Positions 8,636-18,282 are shown, counted from the first letter of the stretch. The stretch is DNA of 64,000 nucleotides from Spirosoma aureum (GCF_011604685.1 NZ_CP050063.1:7419001-7483000), one strand, 5' to 3'. The notes: generated by a model from the sequence alone, not told the origin. Made by a program: numbers and translations.

Positions 8636-9898
8636 ATGAATTCACCATCCGTATTTGAAAAAGTTGGCCTGCCAAAACCATTAGCCTGGGGCTATATGGG
8701 CATCCTGATCTTTATGATGGGCGATGGTGTTGAGCAGGGCTGGCTAAGTCCATACCTGATCGAACATGGTATGAGTATTCAACAGTCTGCTCTTATGTTT
8801 ACGGTGTATGGCGTCACGATTGCTATCTCATCGTGGTGTTCGGGGGTACTTGCCGAAGGGTATGGTCCGCGTAAGGCTATGCTGGTCGGATTGCTCCTAT
8901 ACATCATCGGTACGGTTGGTTTTGTAGGTTATGGCATGGTCAGGCTTAGCTTTCCGGTTATGCTCTTTACGTACGCCATCCGTGGATTTGGTTATCCTTT
9001 ATTTGCCTACTCCTTTTTAGTTTGGATTACGTATCGTACTTCACAGGATCAACTGGGCCGGGCGGTGGGCTGGTTCTGGTTTGTGTTTACCGGCGGCCTG
9101 AACGTATTTGGCGCCTGGTATTCCAGTTGGGCCATCGAGCGGTTAGGGTACCAAAACACACTCTGGACGTCCATTTTCTGGGTAGCCTTGGGCGCTTTTT
9201 TTGCCCTGATCCTGAACCGTGATCAATTTAAGCCATCGGCGGCTACTACCGAAACGAAAACGAAGGATCTGCTGAGCGGCCTTACGATCATCAGGAAAGA
9301 ACCCAAAGTGCTGATCGGTGGTCTTGTACGGATTATCAATACCACGGCTCAGTTTGCCTTTCCGGTTTTCCTGCCCATCTACCTGGCAACGCATGGATTT
9401 AGCACCGTTCAATGGTTACAGATATGGGGAACCATTTTTACCAGCAATATTATCTTCAACCTGATCTTCGGCTTTGTGGGCGACCGATTGGGCTGGCGTA
9501 ATACCATCATGTGGTTTGGGGGCGTAGGTTGCGGCATTACGACATTGCTATTTTATTATTCGCCGGTCTTGTTTGCGGGCAGTTATGGGATGGTGCTGTT
9601 GTGTGGCGTACTCTGGGGGGCTTTGCTGGCGGGTTACGTACCACTCACGGCACTGGTTCCATCACTGGTGAAGGAAGATAAAGGAGCAGCCATGGCTATT
9701 TTAAACCTGGGTGCCGGTTTACCCGTGTTTGTCGGCCCGGCTCTTGTTGGGCTTTTTATCGGTACCATCGGAAGCGAAGGCGTAGTATGGGTGTTGGCTG
9801 GTTTATATTTCATTAGTGCCGTACTGACTCGCTTCATTACATTGCCCAAAGAGTCCATATCGGTTAACCAAGAATCCCTTACAGCTCAATCGCTCTGA
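8636..9898 (+). CDS. MFS transporter, RbtT/DalT/CsbX (polyol permease) type
   Basis: A 420-residue permease with twelve predicted hydrophobic segments. The opening (LAWGYMGILIFMMGDGVEQG, WLSPYLIEHG) and the loop GYGPRKAMLVG between helices 2 and 3 match the polyol/alpha-ketoglutarate permease group that includes Klebsiella RbtT and DalT and Bacillus CsbX. It would bring a polyol or sugar acid across the inner membrane by proton symport. It is first in the operon, 46 bases before the dehydrogenase. The substrate is unproven; the neighbouring kinases and dehydrogenase suggest a polyol or aldonic-type acid. Confidence 0.88.
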   Translation: MNSPSVFEKVGLPKPLAWGYMGILIFMMGDGVEQGWLSPYLIEHGMSIQQSALMFTVYGVTIAISSWCSGVLAEGYGPRKAMLVGLLLYIIGTVGFVGYGMVRLSFPVMLFTYAIRGFGYPLFAYSFLVWITYRTSQDQLGRAVGWFWFVFTGGLNVFGAWYSSWAIERLGYQNTLWTSIFWVALGAFFALILNRDQFKPSAATTETKTKDLLSGLTIIRKEPKVLIGGLVRIINTTAQFAFPVFLPIYLATHGFSTVQWLQIWGTIFTSNIIFNLIFGFVGDRLGWRNTIMWFGGVGCGITTLLFYYSPVLFAGSYGMVLLCGVLWGALLAGYVPLTALVPSLVKEDKGAAMAILNLGAGLPVFVGPALVGLFIGTIGSEGVVWVLAGLYFISAVLTRFITLPKESISVNQESLTAQSL

Positions 9899-9944
9899 GG
9901 TATTATCACAACGTATGATTGTCAATACCTGAGTAACAACCACG

Positions 9945-10949
9945 ATGAAGATACTAATCACAGCGCCTTATCACCAGAAGGCCCAGGATGAATTGACGGA
10001 CCTATTCGGCGAGATCGTGTACCGACCCTGGAAACTACAGGAAAGAGCCTATGCCGAACCGGAACTTATTCATTTACTGGAGGCAACTCAGGCCGATGCG
10101 CTGATTACCGAACACGACGAGGTAACGGCGGGGGTAATTAACGCTTATCCGAAACTTCGGTTTATCGGTGTCTGTCGCGGAACGCCGTCCAACGTAGCAG
10201 TGAACGTAGCAACCGAAAAAGGTATTCCGGTTTTCAATACCCCCGCCCGCAACGCACAGGCCGTAGCCGAATTCTTCATTGCCAATCTGGTTACGCTGAT
10301 GCGCAATACGCTCGCGGGAATTCGCTGGCTGGAAGGCGAAAACTGGGAAGCTGGTGCTCACACGTCGTATCTTCAATTCAAGGGGAATGAAATTGCGGGG
10401 AAAACCATCGGTATGGTGGGATTCGGCGCCGTAGGACAAACCATTGCCGGACTGGTGCGGCACTTCCCGGCACAGATTCAATACTACGACCCGTTTTATA
10501 CGTCCGACGATCCGTACTATATAAAAGTAGAGCTCGATGATATCTTCAAAACCAGCGACGTCGTATCGATTCATCTGCCGGTCAATGAGCAAACGAAAGG
10601 ACTTATCGACGGCCACTTGTTGTCGTTGATGAAGCCCGACGCCATTTTTGTCAACACCGCGCGGGCTGTTGTCGTCAATCGGGAGGCTCTGCTGGATGTG
10701 CTGGAACGAAATCAGATTCGGGGTGCCATTCTGGACGTATTTGACCATGAGCCACCCGATGCCCTGGACTACAAACTCATTCACCACCACAACGTACTGG
10801 CCACTCCGCACATCGCCGGGGCAACGTTTGAGGTGGAAGATCACCATGCCGACATTATGAACAAGGCACTGCGGAGCTATTTTGTCGAGGAAAAAAAAGA
10901 CATCCGGCAATTCGTAAATCCGTCGGTATTAGTAACCAATGAAGCCTAA
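9945..10949 (+). CDS. D-isomer-specific 2-hydroxyacid dehydrogenase family protein
   Basis: A 334-residue NAD-dependent oxidoreductase. The substrate domain opens KILITAPYHQKAQDELTDLF. The Rossmann motif is MVGFGAVGQTIAGLV near residue 162. The catalytic trio is visible as Arg in NTARAVVVN, Glu in DVFDHEPP and His in ATPHIAGATFE, all in canonical order. It would interconvert a 2-hydroxy acid and its 2-oxo acid. Its last 11 bases overlap the next gene, implying translational coupling. The set of dehydrogenase, FGGY kinase and MFS permease resembles the yoaD-yoaC-yoaB group of Bacillus subtilis, from memory of that operon. Confidence 0.92.
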   Translation: MKILITAPYHQKAQDELTDLFGEIVYRPWKLQERAYAEPELIHLLEATQADALITEHDEVTAGVINAYPKLRFIGVCRGTPSNVAVNVATEKGIPVFNTPARNAQAVAEFFIANLVTLMRNTLAGIRWLEGENWEAGAHTSYLQFKGNEIAGKTIGMVGFGAVGQTIAGLVRHFPAQIQYYDPFYTSDDPYYIKVELDDIFKTSDVVSIHLPVNEQTKGLIDGHLLSLMKPDAIFVNTARAVVVNREALLDVLERNQIRGAILDVFDHEPPDALDYKLIHHHNVLATPHIAGATFEVEDHHADIMNKALRSYFVEEKKDIRQFVNPSVLVTNEA

Positions 10950-12408
10950 TTTTCAGTCGGATATGATCATAAAAGAGGCCTATCTGATTATCGACGTCGG
11001 TACGGGAAACGTCCGGGTAGCGGTCGCGCAACCCGATGGAACCATGCTGAGTGTAGAGCGCGAAAACATGCAGTATGCGCGCGATGAACAGTATCCGGAA
11101 TCAATTTACTTCGAGCCAGGCCAACTCTGGCAGCAAATTTTACAACTGGCCAAAACAGCACTGGCCAACAGTGGCAACGTAGTCATCCGGGCCATTACCG
11201 CCACCAGTCAGCGGGAAGGGATCGTAGTTCTGGGCAAAAGCGGAGCATCCCTGATTGGTATGCCCAACATCGATCATCGGGGACGCGAATGGGAAAGCAT
11301 GATTTCTGATAAAAGCCGGGTTTATGAACTAACAGGACGGTACCCAACCTCATTGTTTTCCGCCTTGAAACTAGTGGGCCTGCGCCACCGTCGGGCGAAT
11401 CTCTGGGAGGAATTCGTTACGTTCCTGAGCATCAGCGACTGGGTACAATATCAACTGAGTGGAGTACCCCGCTACGAACATTCGCAGGCATCGGAAACCC
11501 TGCTTTATGACGTAGCGGCCGGGCAATGGTCAGCGGAGCTGTGCGCTCTTTTTGATATAGACAACGCAACGTTGCCTCCGCTGGCGTTTGCGGGAACAAT
11601 CCTGGGAGCCGTTCGGCCGACGGTAGCTTCCGAGTTGGCGATTTCGCCAGAAGCCATTGTCGTTGTGGGTGGCTCGGATACCCAACTCGCGATCAAAAGC
11701 ATGCAACCCTCAATCGACGATCTGGTGATCATATCGGGCACGACAACGCCGATCATCAAGCTGGTTGGCCGGTATATCACAGACGAACAACAACGTACCT
11801 GGACCAGTCGTCACGTTGACGAAACGAGCTTCATTCTCGAAGCCAATGCGGGCGTTACAGGCCTAAATTACCAGCGGCTTAAGGAAATTTTTTACCCGAA
11901 TGAAGCGTATGAAGTCATTGAGGAGGAATTAGCCGAAGAAATACAATCGCCCTGCGTAGCGGCACTGGGCTCGTTGCTGGCCGATGAAAAAGCGCCCCTT
12001 ATTCGGGGTGGGTTTATTTTCAATACGCCCGTTTCGCACCAGCTCACCCGAAGCAGTTTTGTGCTGGCAACCCTATGGGATATTGCCTGCAGCATCGTTG
12101 AGAATTACAAAAGCCTGTGTGCCGTTTCTCCCCACCAGCCCGATTATATCTGGGCCTGCGGTGGGGGCGTCGAAAGCCGGACACTCCGTCAGTTTATAGC
12201 CAACTTGACCCAGAAGACAATTCTCGTTCGGGATACATACCGGCAGGCTTCTGTAATAGGGGGCGTATTTGTGTGTAACGACGCGCTTGGTTTACCCAGT
12301 GTTGAGCAGGCGATTCTCGAAAAGGTCATCCCACAAACGGACAAAACCATGAAGGCTCGGTATGATGAATGGAAGGCCGCACGACTCGCCTTTAAATCCC
12401 TGAAGTGA
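10939..12408 (+). CDS. FGGY-family carbohydrate kinase (first copy)
   Basis: A 489-residue kinase (alternative start at Met9, 10963). The ATPase fold shows phosphate-1 motif LIIDVGTGNVRVAVAQPDG, the substrate segment ITATSQREGIVVLGK with NIDHRGREW, phosphate-2 VVVGGSDTQLAIKS and IISGTTTPIIKL, and the adenosine motif WACGGGVESRTLRQFIANLT. FGGY kinases phosphorylate the terminal hydroxyl of sugars, polyols or related acids. The start overlaps the dehydrogenase end and the stop overlaps the next kinase, so the genes are tightly coupled. It is the more divergent of the two kinases; the substrate is unknown. Confidence 0.92.
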   Translation: MKPNFQSDMIIKEAYLIIDVGTGNVRVAVAQPDGTMLSVERENMQYARDEQYPESIYFEPGQLWQQILQLAKTALANSGNVVIRAITATSQREGIVVLGKSGASLIGMPNIDHRGREWESMISDKSRVYELTGRYPTSLFSALKLVGLRHRRANLWEEFVTFLSISDWVQYQLSGVPRYEHSQASETLLYDVAAGQWSAELCALFDIDNATLPPLAFAGTILGAVRPTVASELAISPEAIVVVGGSDTQLAIKSMQPSIDDLVIISGTTTPIIKLVGRYITDEQQRTWTSRHVDETSFILEANAGVTGLNYQRLKEIFYPNEAYEVIEEELAEEIQSPCVAALGSLLADEKAPLIRGGFIFNTPVSHQLTRSSFVLATLWDIACSIVENYKSLCAVSPHQPDYIWACGGGVESRTLRQFIANLTQKTILVRDTYRQASVIGGVFVCNDALGLPSVEQAILEKVIPQTDKTMKARYDEWKAARLAFKSLK

Positions 12409-13844
12409 TGCCAGCATACTTTATAGGCATCGATGTGGGGACACAGGGGGTACGGGTGGTGCTGATCGATGAGAACGGCACGGTTCAGGGAAACCAGGAA
12501 GAGGTCTTTCCATTAACTGACCGCTCCCGGGAAGAGCAATCGCCCCGGCAATGGTGGGCGGCCTGCCTGCATTGCCTACGAATGATGCTGCATCCACTCA
12601 GGAAAACTATTGATTTGCAGCAAGTCAAAGCCGCAGCAGTGACCTCGACTTCAGGAACCGTGATTCCGCTGGATAGCCGGAATGAGCCGCTTCATGACGC
12701 CCTCATGTACAGTGATCCACGACCAGCAGCCGAAGGTAAGTACTGTAAGGCGGTTGCTGAACAGTATCATGCAGATGGGTATACCGGCTTCAATGCGTCC
12801 AGTGGCTTATCGAAAATAGTTTGGTTTGTCAATCAGTTTCCCGAGAAGGCTAGTCAGATACGTACCTGGATTCACGCGGCCGATTACATCAGCGGGATGC
12901 TCTGCGGTAATTTTCGGGTAACGGATTATACGAATGCACTGAAATCGGGTTATGATGTTCACCACGATGAATGGCCCGATTATCTGTTTGAACAGTTTCC
13001 GTTAAAACGGGAGTGGATGCAGACCGTTGTGCCTTCGGGCCAACCGATTGGTGAGTTACGTTCTGAATTAGCGAACGAATTAGGCTTATCCCAACTGACG
13101 ATCGTGTCCGGAATGACCGATGGTTGTGCTTCTCAGATCGCGTCGGGAGCCGTTCGGCCTGGTGACTGGAACACGACCATCGGCACTACGTTGGTTGTCA
13201 AAGGTGTGACGACACAGGAACTGAACGACCCGGAAGGTCGACTATATAGCCACCGCCATCCGGAAGGATTCTGGATGCCGGGCGGAGCCAGCAATATCGG
13301 TGCAGACTGGATAACGGCCCATTTTAAGGAGCATCTTGCTGAACTCAATCTGGCGGCTGCGAACCTCATTCCGACAGGCTTTATTGCTTACCCATTGCGA
13401 CAACAGGGCGAACGATTTCCGTTTATTTCGGCAATTGCCCGTGGTTTCGCGCCGGATGGCCTCTCGGATGCCGAATTATTTACGGCGAATATGGAAGGCG
13501 TTGCCTACATCGAACGCTACGCCTATGAACTGATCGAAAGCCTCTCGGGCGAACGGGTGAAAGCTATTTATACAGCCGGAGGAGCCAGTAACAGCGATAC
13601 CTGGCTAACCATACGCAGTAATGTCCTGAAGCGGCCCGTTTACAAATGCACTCAGGTTACGGGTTCCGTTGGCGCGGCTATTCTGGCCGCTTCGCAAACG
13701 CAGTTTCACTCGCTGACACAGGCCGCTCAAATGCTTACGCAGATTGACAAAGAGGTACAGCCTTCAAAAGAGCTCATGCTGGCCTATGATCGAAACTACC
13801 AACGGTTTATCCAGACGCTACAGGAAAAAGGATTTTTGACCTAA
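12408..13844 (+). CDS. FGGY-family carbohydrate kinase (second copy)
   Basis: A 478-residue kinase. The ATG at 12408 overlaps the TGA of the previous gene by one base; a GTG immediately before it is an alternative start. Motifs: FIGIDVGTQGVRVVLIDENG, AAVTSTSGTVIPLD, LMYSDPRP, ASSGLSKIVWFVNQFP, HAADYISGML, GMTDGCASQIASGAV, TTIGTTLVVKG and AIYTAGGASNSDTWLTIRSN. It looks most like xylulokinase-related kinases. Two non-identical FGGY kinases in tandem suggest either two substrates or a heteromer. Ten bases separate it from the phosphatase. Confidence 0.92.
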   Translation: MPAYFIGIDVGTQGVRVVLIDENGTVQGNQEEVFPLTDRSREEQSPRQWWAACLHCLRMMLHPLRKTIDLQQVKAAAVTSTSGTVIPLDSRNEPLHDALMYSDPRPAAEGKYCKAVAEQYHADGYTGFNASSGLSKIVWFVNQFPEKASQIRTWIHAADYISGMLCGNFRVTDYTNALKSGYDVHHDEWPDYLFEQFPLKREWMQTVVPSGQPIGELRSELANELGLSQLTIVSGMTDGCASQIASGAVRPGDWNTTIGTTLVVKGVTTQELNDPEGRLYSHRHPEGFWMPGGASNIGADWITAHFKEHLAELNLAAANLIPTGFIAYPLRQQGERFPFISAIARGFAPDGLSDAELFTANMEGVAYIERYAYELIESLSGERVKAIYTAGGASNSDTWLTIRSNVLKRPVYKCTQVTGSVGAAILAASQTQFHSLTQAAQMLTQIDKEVQPSKELMLAYDRNYQRFIQTLQEKGFLT

Positions 13845-13854
13845 GAACAGAACA

Positions 13855-14457
13855 ATGCTAACTGTGTATTTGCTCCGGCATGGAGAAACGCTCTGGAATG
13901 CAGATGGAAATCGCTACTGTGGCGCTACCGATGTAGGCTTAACCGACAAAGGAGTTCAGCAGGCTCATCAGGCAGCTAACGTATTGAAATCCATTTCATT
14001 CGATGCTATTTATTCGTCCCCGTTGCAGCGAGCTTTCCGCACAGCTCAGATTGCATCGGGTAAGTCGACCCTAGAGGTCATTAAAGATCATCGGCTGATC
14101 GAAGCCAATTTTGGTGACTGGGAGGGAAAAACCAAAGACGAGTTTATTGCTGAAAATTCAGCACTTTGGGAGGCATGGTGCCTGTCTCCAGACCACACAC
14201 GAGCGGGAGGAAACGGCGATACAGCTATGGAGGTAGTGGATCGGTTGAACGATTTCTTTCAGGAAATCGCAAAAAAACATCCATCCGGAACGATTCTGGT
14301 CGTGGCGCACAATGCTGTCAATCGGTTTTATATGGCCTGGAAGCTGGGGATGCCGTTAAAAAATTACCGAAAACTAATCCAGGAAAATTCATCCATTACG
14401 CTGTTCAGCCTGGATGAGATGGGCGAGTTTAGCCTGCTAAAGCTGAACTGTCGTTAA
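13855..14457 (+). CDS. Histidine phosphatase (phosphoglycerate mutase-like)
   Basis: A 200-residue member of the histidine phosphatase superfamily. The phosphohistidine motif is LRHGETLWN (His9), followed by SSPLQRAFRTAQ with the second arginine, the acid motif EANFGDWEG, and the second histidine in VVAHNAVNRF. Size and motifs fit CobC/GpmB-like broad phosphatases rather than glycolytic mutase. In this operon it probably removes phosphate from a sugar or polyol phosphate, perhaps relieving accumulation of kinase product; this role is inferred from position. Confidence 0.9.
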   Translation: MLTVYLLRHGETLWNADGNRYCGATDVGLTDKGVQQAHQAANVLKSISFDAIYSSPLQRAFRTAQIASGKSTLEVIKDHRLIEANFGDWEGKTKDEFIAENSALWEAWCLSPDHTRAGGNGDTAMEVVDRLNDFFQEIAKKHPSGTILVVAHNAVNRFYMAWKLGMPLKNYRKLIQENSSITLFSLDEMGEFSLLKLNCR

Positions 14458-14505
14458 GATTGCCCTATATGGGACGATATTCCTAAAAGGTTCATATCTG
14501 TAATC

Positions 14506-15432
14506 ATGAAATCAAATCGGATTTTCAATACATGGCTTATACTTCTGGTAATCAGCCAGATCGGTATTGTAAACGCGCAATCGCTGAATCGCCTGCCGAT
14601 CAAGACGGTTCAGGATCTTCGTACCTTTTTTCATTGGACGGGTAAGCAGGTGCCTATCATCAGCGGTCACCGGGGCGGAATGGTCAAGGGGTTTCCAGAA
14701 AACTCGATCGCTACGTTCGAAAATACGCTCAAACATACACCCGCTTTTTTTGAAATTGACCCGCGCCTGACCAAAGACAGTGTCATTGTACTCCTGCATG
14801 ATGCTACGCTGGACCGGACAACAACGGGTACCGGCAAACTGTCGGATTATACGTGGGAAGAAGTAAAAAAGCTTCACCTAAAAGATGCGGACGGGAACGT
14901 AACGGAACACCGCATTCCTACTCTTGCAGAAGCTATTGACTGGGCCCGCGGGAAAACCGTTTTGAATCTGGACCGAAAAGATGTACCGTTTGCCATGACG
15001 ACAGCTATTCTCCGAAAACATAAAGCCGATGCGTTTATGATGCTCACTGTTCATGCCCCCGAGCAAGCCCGGTATTATTACGATGACAACAAAAACCGGA
15101 TGTTCTCCGTGTTTATAAAAAACAGGCAGGAACTGGACGCTTACGAAAAAGCGGGTATTCCCGCGGGCAACATGATTGCCTACATCGGTCCGACGGTTAA
15201 ACCGGAAAACCAGGAACTGTATCGATTGCTCAACGCCAAAGGCATCATGTGCATGATTTCGGCCGCATCATCCTACGATAAATTGTCAAGTCCAGAAGAA
15301 CGGGCTGCCGCGTATAAGTCCATCATAAACGATGGCGCCAGTATTCTGGAGTCTGACCGGCCCATTGAGGTAGCGGAAGCGATTAAAGACTTAAAACCAG
15401 ATCAATCCGTTCGATCGGGTTCGCCCAAGTAA
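14506..15432 (+). CDS. Secreted glycerophosphodiester phosphodiesterase family protein
   Basis: A 308-residue protein with signal peptide (cleavage near IVNAQS). The GDPD catalytic core is complete: GHRGG (His55), ENS, EIDPRLT with metal ligands Glu83 and Asp85, LLHDATLDRTTTG with the second His98, and the late LNLDRKD segment. It would hydrolyse phosphodiesters in the periplasm, releasing an alcohol or polyol phosphate. It ends the operon, 48 bases after the phosphatase. Its presence suggests the operon's substrate may be freed from a phosphodiester such as a glycerophospho- or polyol-phospho compound; that link is inference. Confidence 0.9.
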   Translation: MKSNRIFNTWLILLVISQIGIVNAQSLNRLPIKTVQDLRTFFHWTGKQVPIISGHRGGMVKGFPENSIATFENTLKHTPAFFEIDPRLTKDSVIVLLHDATLDRTTTGTGKLSDYTWEEVKKLHLKDADGNVTEHRIPTLAEAIDWARGKTVLNLDRKDVPFAMTTAILRKHKADAFMMLTVHAPEQARYYYDDNKNRMFSVFIKNRQELDAYEKAGIPAGNMIAYIGPTVKPENQELYRLLNAKGIMCMISAASSYDKLSSPEERAAAYKSIINDGASILESDRPIEVAEAIKDLKPDQSVRSGSPK

Positions 15433-15505
15433 AAACGGGTTCCCTACGGTGCGATAATTGCCATTACCTACTCAAATTATAGAAGTGGCCCATCCTAAAT
15501 ATTGT

Positions 15506-15538
15506 TGACCGTTGTACGATCCTGATACTAAACGGTCA
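15506..15538 (+). terminator. Possible terminator hairpin after the catabolic operon
   Basis: An 8-bp perfect dyad TGACCGTT (15506-15513) with AACGGTCA (15531-15538), 73 bases after the GDPD stop. There is no T tract, so this is weak. Confidence 0.35.
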
Positions 15539-15639
15539 GCAGTAGGTGTAATTTTCGGGTGCCTAGGCCAGGTACGTCTCGCCAGAAGGCTGTAACTAGG
15601 TCGAGGGAGGCAAGTATTTTAGGGAGGCTATGGGGACAG

Positions 15640-16212
15640 TTATCGGTATGTAGTCTTCAAGGCCGCGGTTCGAATAAACAAGGCCGGGTAATCCACTACC
15701 AGCCCATATTCGTCAACCTGTATGATGGCTTCAAAATCATTTGGCACATTTTCATACTGATAGTGGCTGGCTGACAGCCGATTATATCGTTGGCAAACCG
15801 GCTTTATATGTCCTTCCAGCAAATCGCAGTAAATAACCCGAATTTCTTTCGCCTGATTTTGCCTTAACCCAAGTCGGCGGATGGGCAGGGTGTTGGTCAA
15901 GGGAGTCAGAGGGATATCGACATCGATACACCCGGCAAACTCATCAGCTGGTTGGCCGTTCAGCTCCCAATTCCCATTTCCGTCGCCCTCCAACCGAATT
16001 TGCTGAGTTTTATTGCTATGCCGACTGTTGATGTCAAGGAGCAGGGTTTGCCAGCGCCGATTCGTTTGAATGCGGTACTCTACTTGATATATTTTGGTCT
16101 GATAGTGGCCGATGATCTTGGCCGTAATTTCCGCCCCTGTCCGGTTTGTTTTGAACAAACAGTTTTCCAGTGAGTGGTATTCGCGTCCGGTCCAGAGAAG
16201 GTTGAGCTGCAT
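15640..16212 (-). CDS. Putative glycolipid-binding protein (PF06475 type)
   Basis: The start is taken at 16212 (MQLNLLWTGREYHSLENC), the usual family beginning; codons upstream belong to the tail of a neighbouring broken hydrolase. The 190-residue chain shows hallmark segments in order: IGHYQTKIYQVEYRI, LEGDGNGNWELNGQP, GCIDVDIPLTPLTNTLPIRR, CQRYNRLSASHYQYEN and EYGLVVDYPALFIR. The family is a beta-barrel or half-barrel of bacterial cytosolic proteins named for putative glycolipid binding. No signal peptide. The true ligand is unknown. Confidence 0.88.
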   Translation of the reverse strand: MQLNLLWTGREYHSLENCLFKTNRTGAEITAKIIGHYQTKIYQVEYRIQTNRRWQTLLLDINSRHSNKTQQIRLEGDGNGNWELNGQPADEFAGCIDVDIPLTPLTNTLPIRRLGLRQNQAKEIRVIYCDLLEGHIKPVCQRYNRLSASHYQYENVPNDFEAIIQVDEYGLVVDYPALFIRTAALKTTYR

Positions 16213-16250
16213 AGACGTTGTTGAAAAAGCAGGATGTTTGGAGACATGGG

Positions 16251-17023
16251 TTAATTTACTTGTTTCAAGATCCAATCCGTCAATTCAGTTAAGGCCATGG
16301 GGAAAAAGGTTTGTTCACTGGTGGCGTCTTCATCGATCGAACCTGTTTTACATTCCTAAAAAAAATGATTTAGATTCGATAACTCCTTCGTAGTAACTTG
16401 TTTATTCCCGCCTTTTTGGGTGGCCGTTGCGATAGTCGCTAAGTTCTCTTTTGCCGACACCTGCAAGTCCTTCGAACCATTCAAAGCTAAAAACGGGTAT
16501 CGTACGTTGACTAAAGTAAGGGCTATTAAGTATTGAAAGCAAGGCGATGTCCATTCGTCTAACTTAGCGGATACCACTTGCTCCCGGCTCCTTCCCTCTG
16601 GTACCATCCGCGTTATACTTCCGGCATACTGCTTGAGGTAATTACTGAGTTGTGTCTTTAAAACGGTTTGATCTTTAGCCTGGACAATCAGGCTATAGGC
16701 TTTTGCCTTGTCTCGGGTCGAATGAAGTATTTGCGCTTCCGATATGCCTAAAGCCTTTGACATCATTTCCTCTTGCCTCACTATGGCTTGGCTCGCTTTT
16801 AGGCCAGCCCCTGCCAGCATCATCATAAAGGCAACATCCACACAATTGGCAGCAACGAGTGCTGCAAGGATGGCACCTTCATTATGCCCAATTAAGTCAA
16901 TTTTGGTTTTGTTAACTTCTTTCCTGGACGTTAAATAAGCGATTGCGCATTCAACATCCGTGACGAAATCAGCCGAAGTAGCCGATTTAAAACTGCCCGT
17001 TGATTGGATCTCGTTAACAAACC
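16251..17023 (-). pseudogene. Broken alpha/beta hydrolase
   Basis: One minus-strand frame is open after a TAA just upstream of 17023 and reads STGSFKSATSADFVTDVECA, then KIDLIGHNEGAILAALVAAN, and on to LSNLNHFF, where a TAG (16356-16358) interrupts. It then resumes as ECKTGSIDEDATSEQTFF and LTELTDWILKQVN, ending at 16251. Relatives carry a nucleophile elbow GHSxG; here the serine is Asn (codon 16881-16883). The first part of the protein is missing. So the gene has lost its N-terminus, its nucleophile and its continuous frame. The tail overlaps DNA just upstream of the glycolipid-binding gene. Confidence 0.8.
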
Positions 17024-17091
17024 CTTAACAAAATCTCCGAACATAAACGAGTAGATTTACCGAAACTATAGGGCCATAACAAGAAATAACG

Positions 17092-18108
17092 ATGAAATAC
17101 GCATCCATATATGCTTTGTTGTTGGTGTTTGTTTTTTACACTTCCTGTAAAGGACAAAACAAAACTGAACTATCAAAAGATACGATCAAGTCCGAAGCTA
17201 AAGACGTAATCACATCCTACAGACCTAGCAATACCACTCGTACGATCAAGCAAGATCGAAAGGGCAACATTTGGATAGCAACATTTGGGGGTGTTTTTCG
17301 ATACGACGGAAAATCGTTTACCAATGTGACCAGTAAGGTGAGTTCGGCCCGATTTTATTCTGTTTTGGAAGATAGGAACGGAAATTTTTGGTTTAGTTCG
17401 GTTGGTGAAGGAGTTTATTATTACGATGGGAAATCCTTTCAACAGTTTACAACAAAGGAGGGGCTTGCCAATAATCAGGTTATTGATATTTATGAAGATA
17501 AAACCGGTGCTATTTGGTTCGGCACTCTAAGCGGAGCCAGCCGTTATGATGGAATATCCTTCCAAAATTACAGGATGAATGAAGGTCTAAATTTTACAGC
17601 GGAAGAAAGACTCTTCCTCAATGATCATAATGACGTTAATTCTATTATTGAAGATAAAACAGGGAAATTCTGGTTTGGCACAAGGGGCAATGCCTGCATT
17701 TATGATGGAAAAACATTTACCGTTCTCACCCATAAAGGCAAACCTTTTACGAATGTTCGTACAATAATTGAAGATAAAAAAGGCAATATCTGGCTCGGTG
17801 GCAGTGACGGCCTTTGGCGCTATGACGGCAGTACATTTACCAATTTCACACAGAAAGGTGTTGGGTATGTCTACGAAGATAAAACAGGAAACATTTGGAC
17901 TAGTTCAGAAACGAACTGGGGTTGGGCGCTTGCCCGTTATGAGGCAAAGTCCTTGTCCAGTACAAAGCCTACTGTAACCGAAATAGATCCACTGGAAGGA
18001 AGCATGCTTTTTGGGATTTTAGAAGCGACTGATGGCCGTATTTGGTTGGGCGCCGTTGATGGTGTATATCGGTATGATGGCAATACAATTACCGACTTTA
18101 AGAGGTAA
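17092..18108 (+). CDS. Reg_prop beta-propeller lipoprotein
   Basis: A 338-residue lipoprotein; the leader ends in FYTSC, with the acylated Cys near residue 19. The rest is a run of about seven two-component-regulator-propeller repeats, each like DRKGNIWIATFGGVFRYDG or EDKTGAIWFGTLSGASRYDG, with the aromatic W-F/I-G and YDGxxF signature. Such propellers form the sensor part of hybrid two-component systems in Bacteroidota, but here no kinase or DNA-binding domain follows, so it is a free-standing periplasmic or outer-membrane propeller. Its ligand is unknown. It is monocistronic. Confidence 0.88.
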   Translation: MKYASIYALLLVFVFYTSCKGQNKTELSKDTIKSEAKDVITSYRPSNTTRTIKQDRKGNIWIATFGGVFRYDGKSFTNVTSKVSSARFYSVLEDRNGNFWFSSVGEGVYYYDGKSFQQFTTKEGLANNQVIDIYEDKTGAIWFGTLSGASRYDGISFQNYRMNEGLNFTAEERLFLNDHNDVNSIIEDKTGKFWFGTRGNACIYDGKTFTVLTHKGKPFTNVRTIIEDKKGNIWLGGSDGLWRYDGSTFTNFTQKGVGYVYEDKTGNIWTSSETNWGWALARYEAKSLSSTKPTVTEIDPLEGSMLFGILEATDGRIWLGAVDGVYRYDGNTITDFKR

Positions 18109-18282
18109 ACAGGGTTAAAAATATTGACTATCGTTAATTCTTTAAATGCCCGAATTAAGTAGCAGATGTAAGGTGGGTTGTCATCTCACTTGGGAGAATT
18201 ATTTTGAACGGTGTCTATTTCTCCTTTTCACTCCATTCAGTCGTATACACTATACCCTACAGGACCTATAACTGCCCCGACA

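Noticed and set aside
10074..10910. 278-residue minus-strand frame opposite the dehydrogenase
   Set aside because: Shadow of a well-supported dehydrogenase gene; no motif of its own.
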